A program made the translations under genes and the position numbers. This document shows, in pieces, positions 34,234-43,074 of a DNA stretch of 64,000 nt. Location: positions 62,001 through 126,000 of the forward strand of contig NZ_JACAGN010000007.1 in NCBI RefSeq assembly GCF_030324495.1, in the 5' to 3' direction. This stretch comes from Myroides sp. 1354. GTDB taxonomy: Bacteria > Bacteroidota > Bacteroidia > Flavobacteriales > Flavobacteriaceae. Numbering within the stretch: position 1 is the first letter of the stretch; every line of letters begins with the position of its first letter. The notes beneath the pieces are model-generated. The model worked only from the letters and a program-made list of their open reading frames with translations. It made no database searches and was not told where the DNA came from.

Positions 34234-35424
34234 CTAATAAGTCAATTTTGCTTGAAAGCGCTCTAATTTATTCTCTTCCGCTAAGTGGCGGATAATGTTT
34301 TCTTCCACGGCTGTCCATTCAATATGACGGCGACTCATCACGATTTGCATGGTTTTGATGGCTTTATCGACATCGTATACATCGTCTAAGTCTTTGCCTC
34401 CCCATGTAAAGCTTGGTAAAAACGTTTTTGGAAAACCTCCACCAAAAATACTACATCCCACTCCAACGACTGTACCTGTGTTAAACATGGTATTGATTCC
34501 GCTCTTGCTGTGATCTCCCATCATCAATCCACAAAACTGTAACCCTGTGTTTTCTGTTGAATTTGTTTGATAGTTCCACAATTTTACTGGAGCATAATTA
34601 TTCTTTAAGTTTGAATTATTCGTATCTGCACCGAGGTTACACCATTCACCTAAAACGGAGTTTCCTAAGAAACCATCGTGTCCTTTATTGGAATAGCCAA
34701 ACATCACCGAATTACTCACTTCTCCTCCTACTCGACATTCTGGTCCGATGGTTGTAGCACCATAGATTTTAGCTCCCATTTTCACTTGAGCCCCTTCACA
34801 TAGTGCAAAAGGTCCGCGAATGATTGCTCCTTCCATGATTTCTGTATTTCTGCCAATATAGATCGGTCCTGTTGTGGCATTTAAAGTCACAAAGTTTAAT
34901 ACTGCTCCTTCTTCTATAAAGACATGCTCACGGCCGATTACTTGAACGGTTGAAGGAATAGGTTCTGAAATTCGATCTTCAGTCAACAAGGCGTAATCTT
35001 GACGAATAGCTGCGTCATTGTATTGAAAAATATCCCAAGTATGCTCAATCTTGATGAGTGAACCTGTGAAGTCAAGAATTTCATACTCGTCAAAATCAAT
35101 TTCCTCTTGTTCTTCTTCCGTAAAGAAAGCCACAATATCATCGTGATATCCAATCGCTTGTTTCGGTTGTAATTCTTGAACTAATGCTATCAATTGCTCA
35201 TTAGGCAAAAAGGCGCTATTAATCATAATATTTTGCTCTGCTTCTACCATTGGATACTTGGCCTCCAAGTATTCCTCGGTTACTGTAGTAGTTGTATATC
35301 CCAAATATTTCTCCCATTTCTCGCGAATGGTTAAAATTCCTACGCGTATATCGGCTACGGGTCTTGTAAAAGTAAAAGGCAATAAGGCATTTCTTACCTC
35401 TCCGTCAAATAAAATATAATTCAT
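34234..35424 (-). CDS. GlmU-like nucleotidyltransferase family protein (TIGR03991 type)
   Basis: A 396-residue protein. The N-terminal 150 residues resemble a reduced sugar nucleotidyltransferase (FDGEVRNALLPFTFTRPVADIRVG at the start) without the canonical GXGXR pyrophosphorylase loop. The C-terminal half is a left-handed beta-helix of hexapeptide repeats (GRNTEIMEGAIIRGPFALCEGAQVKMGAKIYG, then VGCSIFGGGF). Such proteins are a Bacteroidota group named GlmU-like; the substrate is uncertain. It lies behind rpmE2 on the same strand with a terminator at 35505-35535 between them. Confidence 0.8.
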   Translation of the reverse strand: MNYILFDGEVRNALLPFTFTRPVADIRVGILTIREKWEKYLGYTTTTVTEEYLEAKYPMVEAEQNIMINSAFLPNEQLIALVQELQPKQAIGYHDDIVAFFTEEEQEEIDFDEYEILDFTGSLIKIEHTWDIFQYNDAAIRQDYALLTEDRISEPIPSTVQVIGREHVFIEEGAVLNFVTLNATTGPIYIGRNTEIMEGAIIRGPFALCEGAQVKMGAKIYGATTIGPECRVGGEVSNSVMFGYSNKGHDGFLGNSVLGEWCNLGADTNNSNLKNNYAPVKLWNYQTNSTENTGLQFCGLMMGDHSKSGINTMFNTGTVVGVGCSIFGGGFPKTFLPSFTWGGKDLDDVYDVDKAIKTMQIVMSRRHIEWTAVEENIIRHLAEENKLERFQAKLTY

Positions 35425-35504
35425 AACACTAATTATCAGTTCATAGATTATTCAAAGTTAATTGAATCTGTCCAAAAAACAGCATTTTTCAAGGAGATAT
35501 AAAC

Positions 35505-35535
35505 AAAAAAACCTTCCAATTGCTTGGAAGGTTTT
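35505..35535 (-). terminator. Terminator of rpmE2
   Basis: AAAACCTTCCAA (35508-35519) pairs with TTGGAAGGTTTT (35524-35535); on the minus strand the stem is followed by a T run, 23 bp after the rpmE2 stop. Confidence 0.85.
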
Positions 35536-35557
35536 CGTTATCTTAATTAAATTCAGA

Positions 35558-35809
35558 CTATTTGTTGAATTTAGCATATTTGCTTTTGAATTTATCGATA
35601 CGTCCTGCAGTATCAATAAGTTTAGATTTACCTGTGTAAAAAGGGTGAGATGTACGAGAGATCTCCATTTTGAACACTGGATATTCAACTCCATCAACTT
35701 CAATTGTTTCTTTTGTTTCAACTGTTGATTTTGTAATGAATACGTCTTCGTTTGACATATCTTTAAATGCTACTAATCTGTAATTTTCTGGGTGAATACC
35801 TTTTTTCAT
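35558..35809 (-). CDS. rpmE2: 50S ribosomal protein L31 type B
   Basis: An 83-residue L31 of the zinc-free type: MKKGIHPENYRLVAFKDMSN, SRTSHPFYTGKSKLIDTAGR and the FKSKYAKFNK end are characteristic. No cysteines are present, so it is the C- paralogue that many bacteria use under low zinc. It is a single-gene transcript with a canonical promoter about 110 bp upstream and a strong terminator. Whether this genome also has a C+ L31 cannot be seen here. Confidence 0.97.
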   Translation of the reverse strand: MKKGIHPENYRLVAFKDMSNEDVFITKSTVETKETIEVDGVEYPVFKMEISRTSHPFYTGKSKLIDTAGRIDKFKSKYAKFNK

Positions 35810-35920
35810 GATAAATCTGTTTTAAAAAATTGAGCTATTCTCTATTTCGAAGCTTCCTGTTCTCAAGAAAGGTGTAAACGTCAAATAACTTTTGGGTTAT
35901 ACTTATTTTCTTTAAGCATG

Positions 35921-35949
35921 CAAATTTACAATTTAATTTGAATCTACAA
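35921..35949 (-). promoter_or_regulatory. Promoter of rpmE2
   Basis: On the minus strand TTG (35949-35947) is followed after 18 bp by TAAATTTG (35928-35921). This gives an untranslated leader of roughly 110 nt, long enough for a regulatory leader. Confidence 0.6.
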
Positions 35950-36037
35950 ATAGTTTTTTGCTTTTTTGTGGGATGTTTTTTGTTGTTTCATTTTTTTGTC
36001 TTTTTGATCCAACTCACAACAATCAACTCCCACACTA

Positions 36038-36253
36038 CTACAATGCTTCTGCTTTAAAGCCTTTTTTCTTGATGATATTCACTACTTCTTCAGCTGTTAA
36101 TGCATCACTTTTCACGGTTAAAATTTTATCGCTTACCGTTGTGTCTACTGTCCATTGACCTTCTCCCACTGCTTCATTTAAATCAGCGGTTACTTTTCCC
36201 ACACAGCTTGAGCAGTTTAAATTGGTTTTGAATTGACTATTATTATTTTCCAT
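36038..36253 (-). CDS. Heavy-metal-associated domain protein, CopZ-like
   Basis: A 71-residue single HMA domain with the copper-binding NCSSC pair (C14, C17) and the ferredoxin-like pattern of two helices and strands (VTADLNEAVGEGQWTVDTTV, KILTVKSDALTAEEVVNIIKKKGFKAEAL). CopZ-like chaperones carry Cu(I) to the CopA ATPase, which starts upstream on the same strand. It is 150 bp downstream of copA and probably expressed with it or by the same signal. Confidence 0.9.
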   Translation of the reverse strand: MENNNSQFKTNLNCSSCVGKVTADLNEAVGEGQWTVDTTVSDKILTVKSDALTAEEVVNIIKKKGFKAEAL

Positions 36254-36402
36254 ATTTCTTTATTTTTAATGTTAAATACTTCAACAAAGTTCCTTTCTTT
36301 TGTACGAAATATCGTTATATAATTCTTGTTATAATTTGTGAGATTTCATGGTTTTATCTGTCTAATTTCTATTGCAAATAGTTCTTCCTATAAACGTACG
36401 AC

Positions 36403-38820
36403 TTACTTCTTCCACTTTAATCGCAAACTATTGCTCACCACACTCACACTACTCAAGGCCATAGCGGCTCCAGCAATCATCGGGTTTAATAAAAAACCAT
36501 TCACCGCATACAAGGCTCCCGCTGCAATGGGAATACCGATTAGGTTGTAAATAAAGGCCCAAAATAAATTTTGTTTGATGGTATTCACCGTTTGTTTGGA
36601 CAAGCGAATTGCCTGTGGGATTTTAGTTAAATCTGAAGAGATAATGGTCATTTTAGCCACATCCATCGCGATATCACTTCCTTTTCCCATGGCAATACTG
36701 ACATCAGCAGTCGCCAAGGCAGTACTGTCATTGATTCCATCCCCTACCATAGCCACTACTTTTCCTTCTTGTTGTAGTTTTTTGACAAAATCTGCTTTGT
36801 CTTGTGGCAAGACCTCTGCTTTATAGTGTTGAATGCCCGTTTGGGCTGCAATTGCTTTTGCCGTTGCTTCATTATCGCCCGTCAACATATACAATTGAAT
36901 CCCCATCGCTTGCAACTCTTGAATGGCTTGAACTGAGGTTTGCTTGATTTGATCTGAAATAGCGAGAACAGCTAAAGCTTGTTTACTATCAGCAAACCAG
37001 ATTACAGTTTTAGACTCGGTTCCCCATTGATCTGCTTGTTGCTGCAAAATTGAAGCAATCGAAATTTGATTTTCATTGAGAAGTTTTTTATTCCCAACAT
37101 AATAGGTTTCCCCTTCATACTCTGCTTTTGCACCTTTTCCTGTTATGCTGTCAAAAGCTGTAATCGCCGTTGATTCTTCTCCTTTAAAATAAACAACTAC
37201 TGCCTCTGCTAAAGGGTGCTCCGATTGTTTTTCAATACTGAGTAAAACACCTTTTCGCTCATCTCCTCCATTGCCCCATTTTACTCCCGTTACTTGAGGT
37301 TTTCCTTCCGTAATGGTTCCCGTTTTATCCAATACAACGGCCGAAACGTTTTTCGCCAATTCTAAACTTTCTGCATCTTTGATTAAGATGCCATTCTCCG
37401 CTCCTTTTCCTACTCCCACCATAATAGCGGTAGGCGTTGCCAAACCTAAAGCACATGGACAAGCGATAACCAAAACCGTTACAGCAGCTAGTAGACCTTG
37501 AACAACTCCGTGCTCACCGCCGAGAATCAACCATAAAACAAAAGTTAACACAGCTATTCCAATCACAACAGGAACGAATATTCCCGCAATTTTATCCACT
37601 AATTTCTGTACGGGCGCTTTACTTCCTTGTGCATCTTGAACCATGCGAATAATCTGTGCCAGCATAGTTTCTTTTCCTACTTTTATCGCTTCAAATTGAA
37701 AGCTCCCCTTCTGGTTAATCGTTCCTGCAAATACCTTCTCCCCTTCTTTTTTCAATACGGGAACAGGTTCTCCACTCAACATACTTTCATCTACATAGGA
37801 ACTTCCATTCAATACCATACCATCAACGGCAATCTTTTCTCCCGGTTTAACCAAAATTACAGCTCCTACTTGTACTTCTTCAATTGGCATTTGCTTTTCT
37901 GTTCCATCAGCCTGAATAACAAGCACCGTCTTCGGTTGAAGTCCCATTAGTTTTTTAATGGCGGAAGAAGTATTTCCCTTGGCTTTTTCCTCCAATAATT
38001 TACCAAGTAAGATAAAAGCTATAATAACTGCTGCCGCTTCAAAATAAACGTGTGCTTCTAATCCTCTACGTTGCCAAAAATCGGCAAATAGCATATTGAA
38101 TACACTAAAAACATAGGCGATCCCTGTACTCAATGCCACTAAAGTATCCATATTGGCTGAGCGATTTTTCGTTTGTTTCCACGCATTGATAAAAAAGTCT
38201 TTTCCGAAGTACAGCAATACTGGAGTGGAAAACAACCACATAATCTCATTGCCATAAGGCATATCCATGAAGAACATTCCGATGATGACAACGGGAATCG
38301 ATAGGACTACTGCCCCAAAAGTTTTCTTTTTTAGTTGTTTGAATTTTTCGGCGTGAATCGCCTCTAGTGACTCTTGTTGTTTTGTTTCCTCTACAAGTAA
38401 TAAATCATAACCCGCACCTTGAACGGCTTGTTGAAGCTTCGTTGCATTTGTCAAGCTAGGCAAATACTCTACGGTTAAATTTCCCGTTGCAAAATTCACT
38501 GAAGCCGCTACGACTCCTTCCTCAAAACTAACAATGCTTTCAGCACTTCCTGCACAAGAAGCACAAGTCATCCCCAATACAGGAAAGCTTTGTTTGACGG
38601 TAGGCACATCATACCCTAAATCGCGAATTTTTCTTACAGCTTCTCCAATTACTTCCGCATCTCCTATGGAAATAGCTACCCGTTCGTTATTGAGTTCTAC
38701 TTTGGGTGAATCAACTCCTTTAACCTGTGTCAATCCCTTTTCTACGATTAAGGCACAATGCTCACTGTGCACTTGCTCTAATGGTAGATACACTACTTTA
38801 TGTTTACTCGTTGTTGTCAT
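36403..38820 (-). CDS. copA: Copper-translocating P-type ATPase
   Basis: An 805-residue copper exporter. Two N-terminal metal-binding domains: the first, degenerate, has HSEHC in place of CxxC, and the second, intact, has GMTCASC. The transport domain then has the CPC motif in VIACPCALGLATPTA, the phosphorylation loop VVLDKTGTITEGKP, SEHPLAEA, and the GDGIND hinge. The start is the ATG at 38820; an upstream TTG at 38856 lies within a promoter-like CAACTTTG. It is adjacent to a CopZ-like gene and to an AraC-type regulator with its own CxxC head. Confidence 0.95.
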   Translation of the reverse strand: MTTTSKHKVVYLPLEQVHSEHCALIVEKGLTQVKGVDSPKVELNNERVAISIGDAEVIGEAVRKIRDLGYDVPTVKQSFPVLGMTCASCAGSAESIVSFEEGVVAASVNFATGNLTVEYLPSLTNATKLQQAVQGAGYDLLLVEETKQQESLEAIHAEKFKQLKKKTFGAVVLSIPVVIIGMFFMDMPYGNEIMWLFSTPVLLYFGKDFFINAWKQTKNRSANMDTLVALSTGIAYVFSVFNMLFADFWQRRGLEAHVYFEAAAVIIAFILLGKLLEEKAKGNTSSAIKKLMGLQPKTVLVIQADGTEKQMPIEEVQVGAVILVKPGEKIAVDGMVLNGSSYVDESMLSGEPVPVLKKEGEKVFAGTINQKGSFQFEAIKVGKETMLAQIIRMVQDAQGSKAPVQKLVDKIAGIFVPVVIGIAVLTFVLWLILGGEHGVVQGLLAAVTVLVIACPCALGLATPTAIMVGVGKGAENGILIKDAESLELAKNVSAVVLDKTGTITEGKPQVTGVKWGNGGDERKGVLLSIEKQSEHPLAEAVVVYFKGEESTAITAFDSITGKGAKAEYEGETYYVGNKKLLNENQISIASILQQQADQWGTESKTVIWFADSKQALAVLAISDQIKQTSVQAIQELQAMGIQLYMLTGDNEATAKAIAAQTGIQHYKAEVLPQDKADFVKKLQQEGKVVAMVGDGINDSTALATADVSIAMGKGSDIAMDVAKMTIISSDLTKIPQAIRLSKQTVNTIKQNLFWAFIYNLIGIPIAAGALYAVNGFLLNPMIAGAAMALSSVSVVSNSLRLKWKK

Positions 38821-38908
38821 ATTCGTACTGATATTTGTATGGTACAAAGTTGACAACTATCCTAGAGTAAACTGTTACGTAATTTCGGGTATAATTTGTA
38901 ACTTTTAC

Positions 38909-39472
38909 TTATACCTCGTCTAACGGTTTTCTTTTGTTTTCGCGTATTTTCTTAAAGTGACTCGGCGTTAGTCCCGTTACTTTTTTAAACTGATTACTCA
39001 AATAAGCAACGCTCGAATAATTGAGCTGATGAGCAATCTCACTCAGTGAAAGCTCGTCATACACCAACAGCTCTTTTATTTTTTCGACTTTCTGAGCGAT
39101 AAAATATTTCTCAATGGTTTTACCTTCCACCTCAGAAAACAAATTGGATAAATAGTTGTAGTCATGTCCTAATTCAGCACTCAAGAAATCGGAAAGATTC
39201 ATTTTCAACTCATTATCTCGATGATGAACCAGTTCCACAATAGCTGATTTAATTTTTGTGATTAATTGACTCTTCTTATCGTCAATGAGATAAAATCCCA
39301 ACGCTACTAAAGCCTTATTTAAGGCTTCTTTTTCTGGAACACTAGGTTCTTGCTTTAATTCTACCTCTCCTAATTTGATGGATTGAATGGATAATCCCAA
39401 TTTTTCTATCTCCTGTTGAACCATGAATACACAGCGATTACACACCATATTTTTAATAAAAAGTACACGCAT
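38909..39472 (-). CDS. AraC family regulator with an HMA-like CxxC N-terminus
   Basis: A 187-residue regulator. Its C-terminal 100 residues are an AraC HTH pair (SLSEIAHQLNYSSVAYLSNQFKKVTGLTPSHFKKIR). The N-terminal segment MRVLFIKNMVCNRCVFMVQQEIEKLGL has the HMA-like start of a CopZ domain with C11 and C14 and continues with a strand/helix order like the chaperones (IQSIKLGEVELKQE, KEALNKALVALGFYLID). It sits directly upstream of copA on the same strand, so a copper-responsive activator of the efflux genes is the simplest reading. Metal binding is not shown by sequence alone. Confidence 0.85.
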   Translation of the reverse strand: MRVLFIKNMVCNRCVFMVQQEIEKLGLSIQSIKLGEVELKQEPSVPEKEALNKALVALGFYLIDDKKSQLITKIKSAIVELVHHRDNELKMNLSDFLSAELGHDYNYLSNLFSEVEGKTIEKYFIAQKVEKIKELLVYDELSLSEIAHQLNYSSVAYLSNQFKKVTGLTPSHFKKIRENKRKPLDEV

Positions 39473-39674
39473 TGTATAGCTAGTTTATTTGAGAAAGATT
39501 CTCTATTGATTTCACGTAAAAATAGCAAAAAAACAAAGAACCAAAAAAGACAATTCGCTTTCCTTTCACTGTACAAACCAAGTAAAATTAGAAGGTTCTA
39601 TTTACACCAACAGTTTGTTTCCCTCTCTTTTGTCTTATATTCCTTTAGAGAGCAAAAACTAAAAGGGTAATTTA

Positions 39675-39682
39675 GTATATTT
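39675..39682 (+). promoter_or_regulatory. -7 box of the DUF4199 gene
   Basis: TATATTTG fits TAnnTTTG, 30 bp before the ATG. No -33 TTG at proper spacing was found. Confidence 0.5.
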
Positions 39683-39711
39683 GTAACTTACATTTTTTTG
39701 AAAACACACGA

Positions 39712-40293
39712 ATGAAGAACCCTCTCAACAAAGTAGGCATCACCTTTGGAATTGTATTAGCCTTATATTACGTCCTATTTAACTGCACTTTATTTTTTAC
39801 AGACAAGACCCTTTTTGCCAATAAATTTGTCGGCTTTTTTAATATGTTCGTCATTATTGTTATTGGCGTATTATGCGTTTTTACAGCAAAAAGAAAAGTG
39901 GGAGGCTATGTAACCTTTCGAGAGGCATTTACACCGTACTTAATTACGGTTGCCATTGGTGTAACGGTTAATTATTTGATGTACAACATCCTATTCAACT
40001 TAGTTGATCCTTCTGCAAAAGAACTGATTAATAAAGTTTTACACGATATGTTGATTGAGACCTTAAACAATTCAGGATTACCTCAAGAACAAATTAACGA
40101 ACAGCTAAGTAAATCCGAAGAATTAAATCAATTTGAACCTGGTTCTCAATTATTCATGTGGGCAGGTAGTATTTTACGCATGTCTATCTTAGGTTTATTA
40201 TTAGCCGCTATTTTCAAAAATAAATCGGAGTTTACAACACCAGTTAAAGAAGAAGAACAGGCAGAATCAACTTCCTCTGAATCAAACAGCTAA
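39712..40293 (+). CDS. DUF4199 membrane protein
   Basis: A 193-residue protein with four predicted transmembrane segments, typical of DUF4199: KVGITFGIVLALYYVLF, FFNMFVIIVIGVLCVF, the Gly-rich YLITVAIGVTVNYLMYNILF and a last LFMWAGSILRMSILGLLLAAIF, with a glutamate- and serine-rich tail. It lies 3 bp before a glycosyltransferase gene. DUF4199 with GT2 is a regular pair in Flavobacteriia, but the biochemical role is unknown. Confidence 0.85.
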   Translation: MKNPLNKVGITFGIVLALYYVLFNCTLFFTDKTLFANKFVGFFNMFVIIVIGVLCVFTAKRKVGGYVTFREAFTPYLITVAIGVTVNYLMYNILFNLVDPSAKELINKVLHDMLIETLNNSGLPQEQINEQLSKSEELNQFEPGSQLFMWAGSILRMSILGLLLAAIFKNKSEFTTPVKEEEQAESTSSESNS

Positions 40294-40296
40294 ACC

Positions 40297-41268
40297 ATGA
40301 GTATCAATATATCCATAGTCATCCCCCTATTGAATGAGGCCGAATCTTTGCCCGAGTTATACACTTGGATCAGTAAGGTTATGCACGAAAATAATTTCAC
40401 CTATGAAGTTTTATTTGTGGATGACGGGAGTACGGATGATTCTTGGAAGATTATAACGAATTTATCTCAGCAACATACAGCTGTAAAAGGGATTAAGTTT
40501 CAGCGCAATTTTGGTAAATCTCAAGCCTTACACGCGGGTTTCGCTCAAGCTGAAGGCGATGTCGTTATTACGATGGATGCCGATTTACAAGACAGTCCAG
40601 ATGAGATTCCTGGATTATACCACATGATTACGCAAGATCGCTTTGATATGGTATCAGGATGGAAGAAAAAACGCTATGATTCTGTTTTAGCAAAGAATCT
40701 TCCCTCTAAACTATTCAATTGGGCAGCGCGTAAAACTTCAGGAGTCTATTTACACGACTTCAATTGTGGGTTAAAAGCCTATCGCAAAGAAGTGATTAAG
40801 AGTATTGATGTATCAGGGGAAATGCACCGTTATATTCCTGTATTAGCCAAGAACGAAGGCTTTGATAAGATTGGAGAAAAAGTGGTGCAACATCAAGCGA
40901 GAAAGTATGGCACGACCAAATTTGGGATGAGTCGTTTTATTTATGGTTTTTTGGATTTAATTACCATTTGGTTTTTATCAAAATTCGGCAAAAGACCCAT
41001 GCACCTTTTTGGTACTTTAGGGGTTATTACTTTTATGATTGGTTTTTTAGCTGCAGCTGGAATTGGCGCAAGTAAATTAATCAAATTGTATCAGAACAAA
41101 CCTGCGATTTTGGTTACTCAAGATCCTTGGTTTTACATTGCATTAGCCACCATGATTATCGGAACACAATTGTTCTTAGCTGGTTTCTTAGGCGAACTTA
41201 TTTTACAAACGAAATCAAATACAAATAGATATAAAATTGCTGCATACAGTGGTTTAAACGAACGCTAA
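40297..41268 (+). CDS. GT2 glycosyltransferase (GtrB/DPM1-like)
   Basis: A 323-residue membrane glycosyltransferase. The GT-A fold begins SIVIPLLNEAESLPELYTWI, continues LFVDDGSTDDSW and the metal-binding MDADLQDSPDEIP, and has the catalytic-region ARKYGTTKFG. Two C-terminal helices (LFGTLGVITFMIGFLAAAG and FYIALATMIIGTQLFLAGFLG) anchor it. The pattern is that of dolichol- or undecaprenyl-phosphate sugar synthases, which charge a lipid carrier with one sugar. It is followed 11 bp later by the phosphohexomutase gene, so precursor supply and use may be coordinated. Confidence 0.9.
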   Translation: MSINISIVIPLLNEAESLPELYTWISKVMHENNFTYEVLFVDDGSTDDSWKIITNLSQQHTAVKGIKFQRNFGKSQALHAGFAQAEGDVVITMDADLQDSPDEIPGLYHMITQDRFDMVSGWKKKRYDSVLAKNLPSKLFNWAARKTSGVYLHDFNCGLKAYRKEVIKSIDVSGEMHRYIPVLAKNEGFDKIGEKVVQHQARKYGTTKFGMSRFIYGFLDLITIWFLSKFGKRPMHLFGTLGVITFMIGFLAAAGIGASKLIKLYQNKPAILVTQDPWFYIALATMIIGTQLFLAGFLGELILQTKSNTNRYKIAAYSGLNER

Positions 41269-41279
41269 ATTAGAAGGAA

Positions 41280-43007
41280 ATGCAAATAGAAAAAGAAATT
41301 TTAGCAAAGGCAGAACAATGGTTAAAAGAACCTTTTGATGCTGAAACACAAGCGATTGTTAAACAGTTACTTGACCATGATCCTGCTCAATTGCAAGATA
41401 GTTTTTACAAAAACTTAGAATTTGGAACGGGTGGAATGCGAGGTGTTATGGGAGTAGGAACCAACCGCATCAACAAATATACTTTGGGAAAAAACACCCA
41501 AGGATTATCTAATTTCATTAAGAAATCCTTTCCTAATCAAGAAGCAAAAGTAGCAATCAATTACGATTGCCGTCACAATAGTAAAGAATTAGCCCAAGTA
41601 GTTGCGGATGTTTTCACGGCCAATGGTATTCACGTTTATCTATTTGGTGATATGCGTCCAACACCGGAGTTGTCATTTGCCGTACGTTACTACGGATGTC
41701 AAGCAGGAATCGTTTTAACGGCTTCACATAATCCACCCGAATACAACGGATACAAAGTATATTGGGCTGATGGAGGACAAATTGTTCCACCAGAAGATGG
41801 AGCAGTGATTGACGAAATCAATCAATTGACCTATGAGCAAGTAAACTTTGCAGGGAATCATGCATTAATTACTACGGTTGGTGAAGAACTAGATCGTGCA
41901 TTCATTGATTCCACAATTGAAAATGCGAGTTTTAATACACCACAAACCGTTAAAGACGGCTTAAAAGTAGCTTATACTTCCCTTCACGGAACGTCAATTA
42001 AATTGATTCCAAGAACCTTAAAAGAAGCAGGTTACAACAACGTTTATATTGTCAAAGAACAAGAAGAACCCAACGGAGATTTCCCAACGGTTCAATCGCC
42101 AAATCCTGAGGAACCAGAAGCCTTAACTATGGCTATGGCACTAGCGGAAGAAAAAGGAGCGGATATCGTGATTGGAACGGATCCTGATTCAGATCGTATT
42201 GGTATTGGTGTCCGCGATTTAGACGGAAAGATGATTCTACTGAACGGAAACCAAACCATGGTGATGATGACGGCGTTCTTATTGGAACAATGGAAGGTAA
42301 ACCGCGGTTTTTCGGGGAATGAATTCATTGGATCTACCATTGTTTCTACTCCAATGATGCTAGATTTAGCTGAGAGCTATGGTGTAGAGTGTAAAGTAGG
42401 ATTAACGGGATTCAAATGGATTGCAAAATTCATCAAAGAATTCCCTCAACAACAATTCATTGGCGGTGGAGAAGAGAGTTTCGGTTATATGGTAGGCGAC
42501 AAAGTGCGCGACAAAGATGCCGTAGCCTCTGCTCTATTGGTGTGTGAGATTGCAGCCCTAGCTAAAGCAGCAGGTAGCTCTTTCTACCAAGAACTAATGA
42601 ACCTATACATCGACCATCGTTATTACAAAGAGCACTTGATCTCCCTAGTTAAAAAAGGAATTTCTGGCGCAGAAGAAATCAAACAAATGATGGTGGAATT
42701 ACGCGAAAATCCGTTAACTGAAATCATCGGACAACGCGTGGTTTGCGTTGAAGACTACCAAACAAGTCAAGCGAGAAATTTAATCACAGGGGATACCGAA
42801 TCGATTCATATTCCAAAATCTAACGTATTGATTTACTACCTAGAAGACGGAACAAAAATAGCAGCTCGCCCAAGTGGAACAGAGCCGAAGATTAAGTTCT
42901 ACTTCAGTGTAAACGAATGGTTAGACCGCTTGGAAGACGTTAAAGAGGTGGAGCAATTCTTAACCGACAAGATTCAATCCATCATCGATGAAATGAAACT
43001 GAACTAA
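41280..43007 (+). CDS. Phosphoglucomutase/phosphomannomutase (alpha-D-phosphohexomutase)
   Basis: A 575-residue mutase. Catalytic serine S149 is in TASHNPPEYNGYK; the metal-binding loop reads GTDPDSDRIGIG; the sugar-recognition loop GGEESFGYMVGD and the phosphate loop RPSGTEPKIKFY are intact. The size and the NPPEYNGYK form match the PGM2-like branch found in Bacteroidota, which interconverts glucose or ribose 1- and 6-phosphates; specificity is not settled by sequence. It follows the GT2 gene by 11 bp and is ended by a terminator. Confidence 0.92.
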   Translation: MQIEKEILAKAEQWLKEPFDAETQAIVKQLLDHDPAQLQDSFYKNLEFGTGGMRGVMGVGTNRINKYTLGKNTQGLSNFIKKSFPNQEAKVAINYDCRHNSKELAQVVADVFTANGIHVYLFGDMRPTPELSFAVRYYGCQAGIVLTASHNPPEYNGYKVYWADGGQIVPPEDGAVIDEINQLTYEQVNFAGNHALITTVGEELDRAFIDSTIENASFNTPQTVKDGLKVAYTSLHGTSIKLIPRTLKEAGYNNVYIVKEQEEPNGDFPTVQSPNPEEPEALTMAMALAEEKGADIVIGTDPDSDRIGIGVRDLDGKMILLNGNQTMVMMTAFLLEQWKVNRGFSGNEFIGSTIVSTPMMLDLAESYGVECKVGLTGFKWIAKFIKEFPQQQFIGGGEESFGYMVGDKVRDKDAVASALLVCEIAALAKAAGSSFYQELMNLYIDHRYYKEHLISLVKKGISGAEEIKQMMVELRENPLTEIIGQRVVCVEDYQTSQARNLITGDTESIHIPKSNVLIYYLEDGTKIAARPSGTEPKIKFYFSVNEWLDRLEDVKEVEQFLTDKIQSIIDEMKLN

Positions 43008-43019
43008 ACAGCATCAAAG

Positions 43020-43044
43020 GACTGGTCAAAAACCAGTCTTTTTT
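43020..43044 (+). terminator. Terminator of the DUF4199-GT2-mutase operon
   Basis: GACTGGT (43020-43026) pairs with ACCAGTC (43032-43038), followed by T6. It is close to the -7 box of the next gene (43048-43055). Confidence 0.7.
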
Positions 43045-43047
43045 CTT

Positions 43048-43055
43048 TATTTTTG
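43048..43055 (+). promoter_or_regulatory. -7 box of the MsbA-like gene
   Basis: TATTTTTG fits TAnnTTTG, 20 bp before the ATG, right behind a terminator, which argues for a separate transcript. Confidence 0.5.
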
Positions 43056-43074
43056 CCTTTTATATTGTACAAAT

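Noticed and set aside
34025..34295. Small plus-strand ORFs between the Omp85-like and GlmU-like genes
   Set aside because: Low-complexity TTT-rich translation, overlap with a terminator and with the opposite gene end.
35458..35728. ORFs overlapping rpmE2 on both strands
   Set aside because: They are frame shadows of a clear L31 gene and its terminator.
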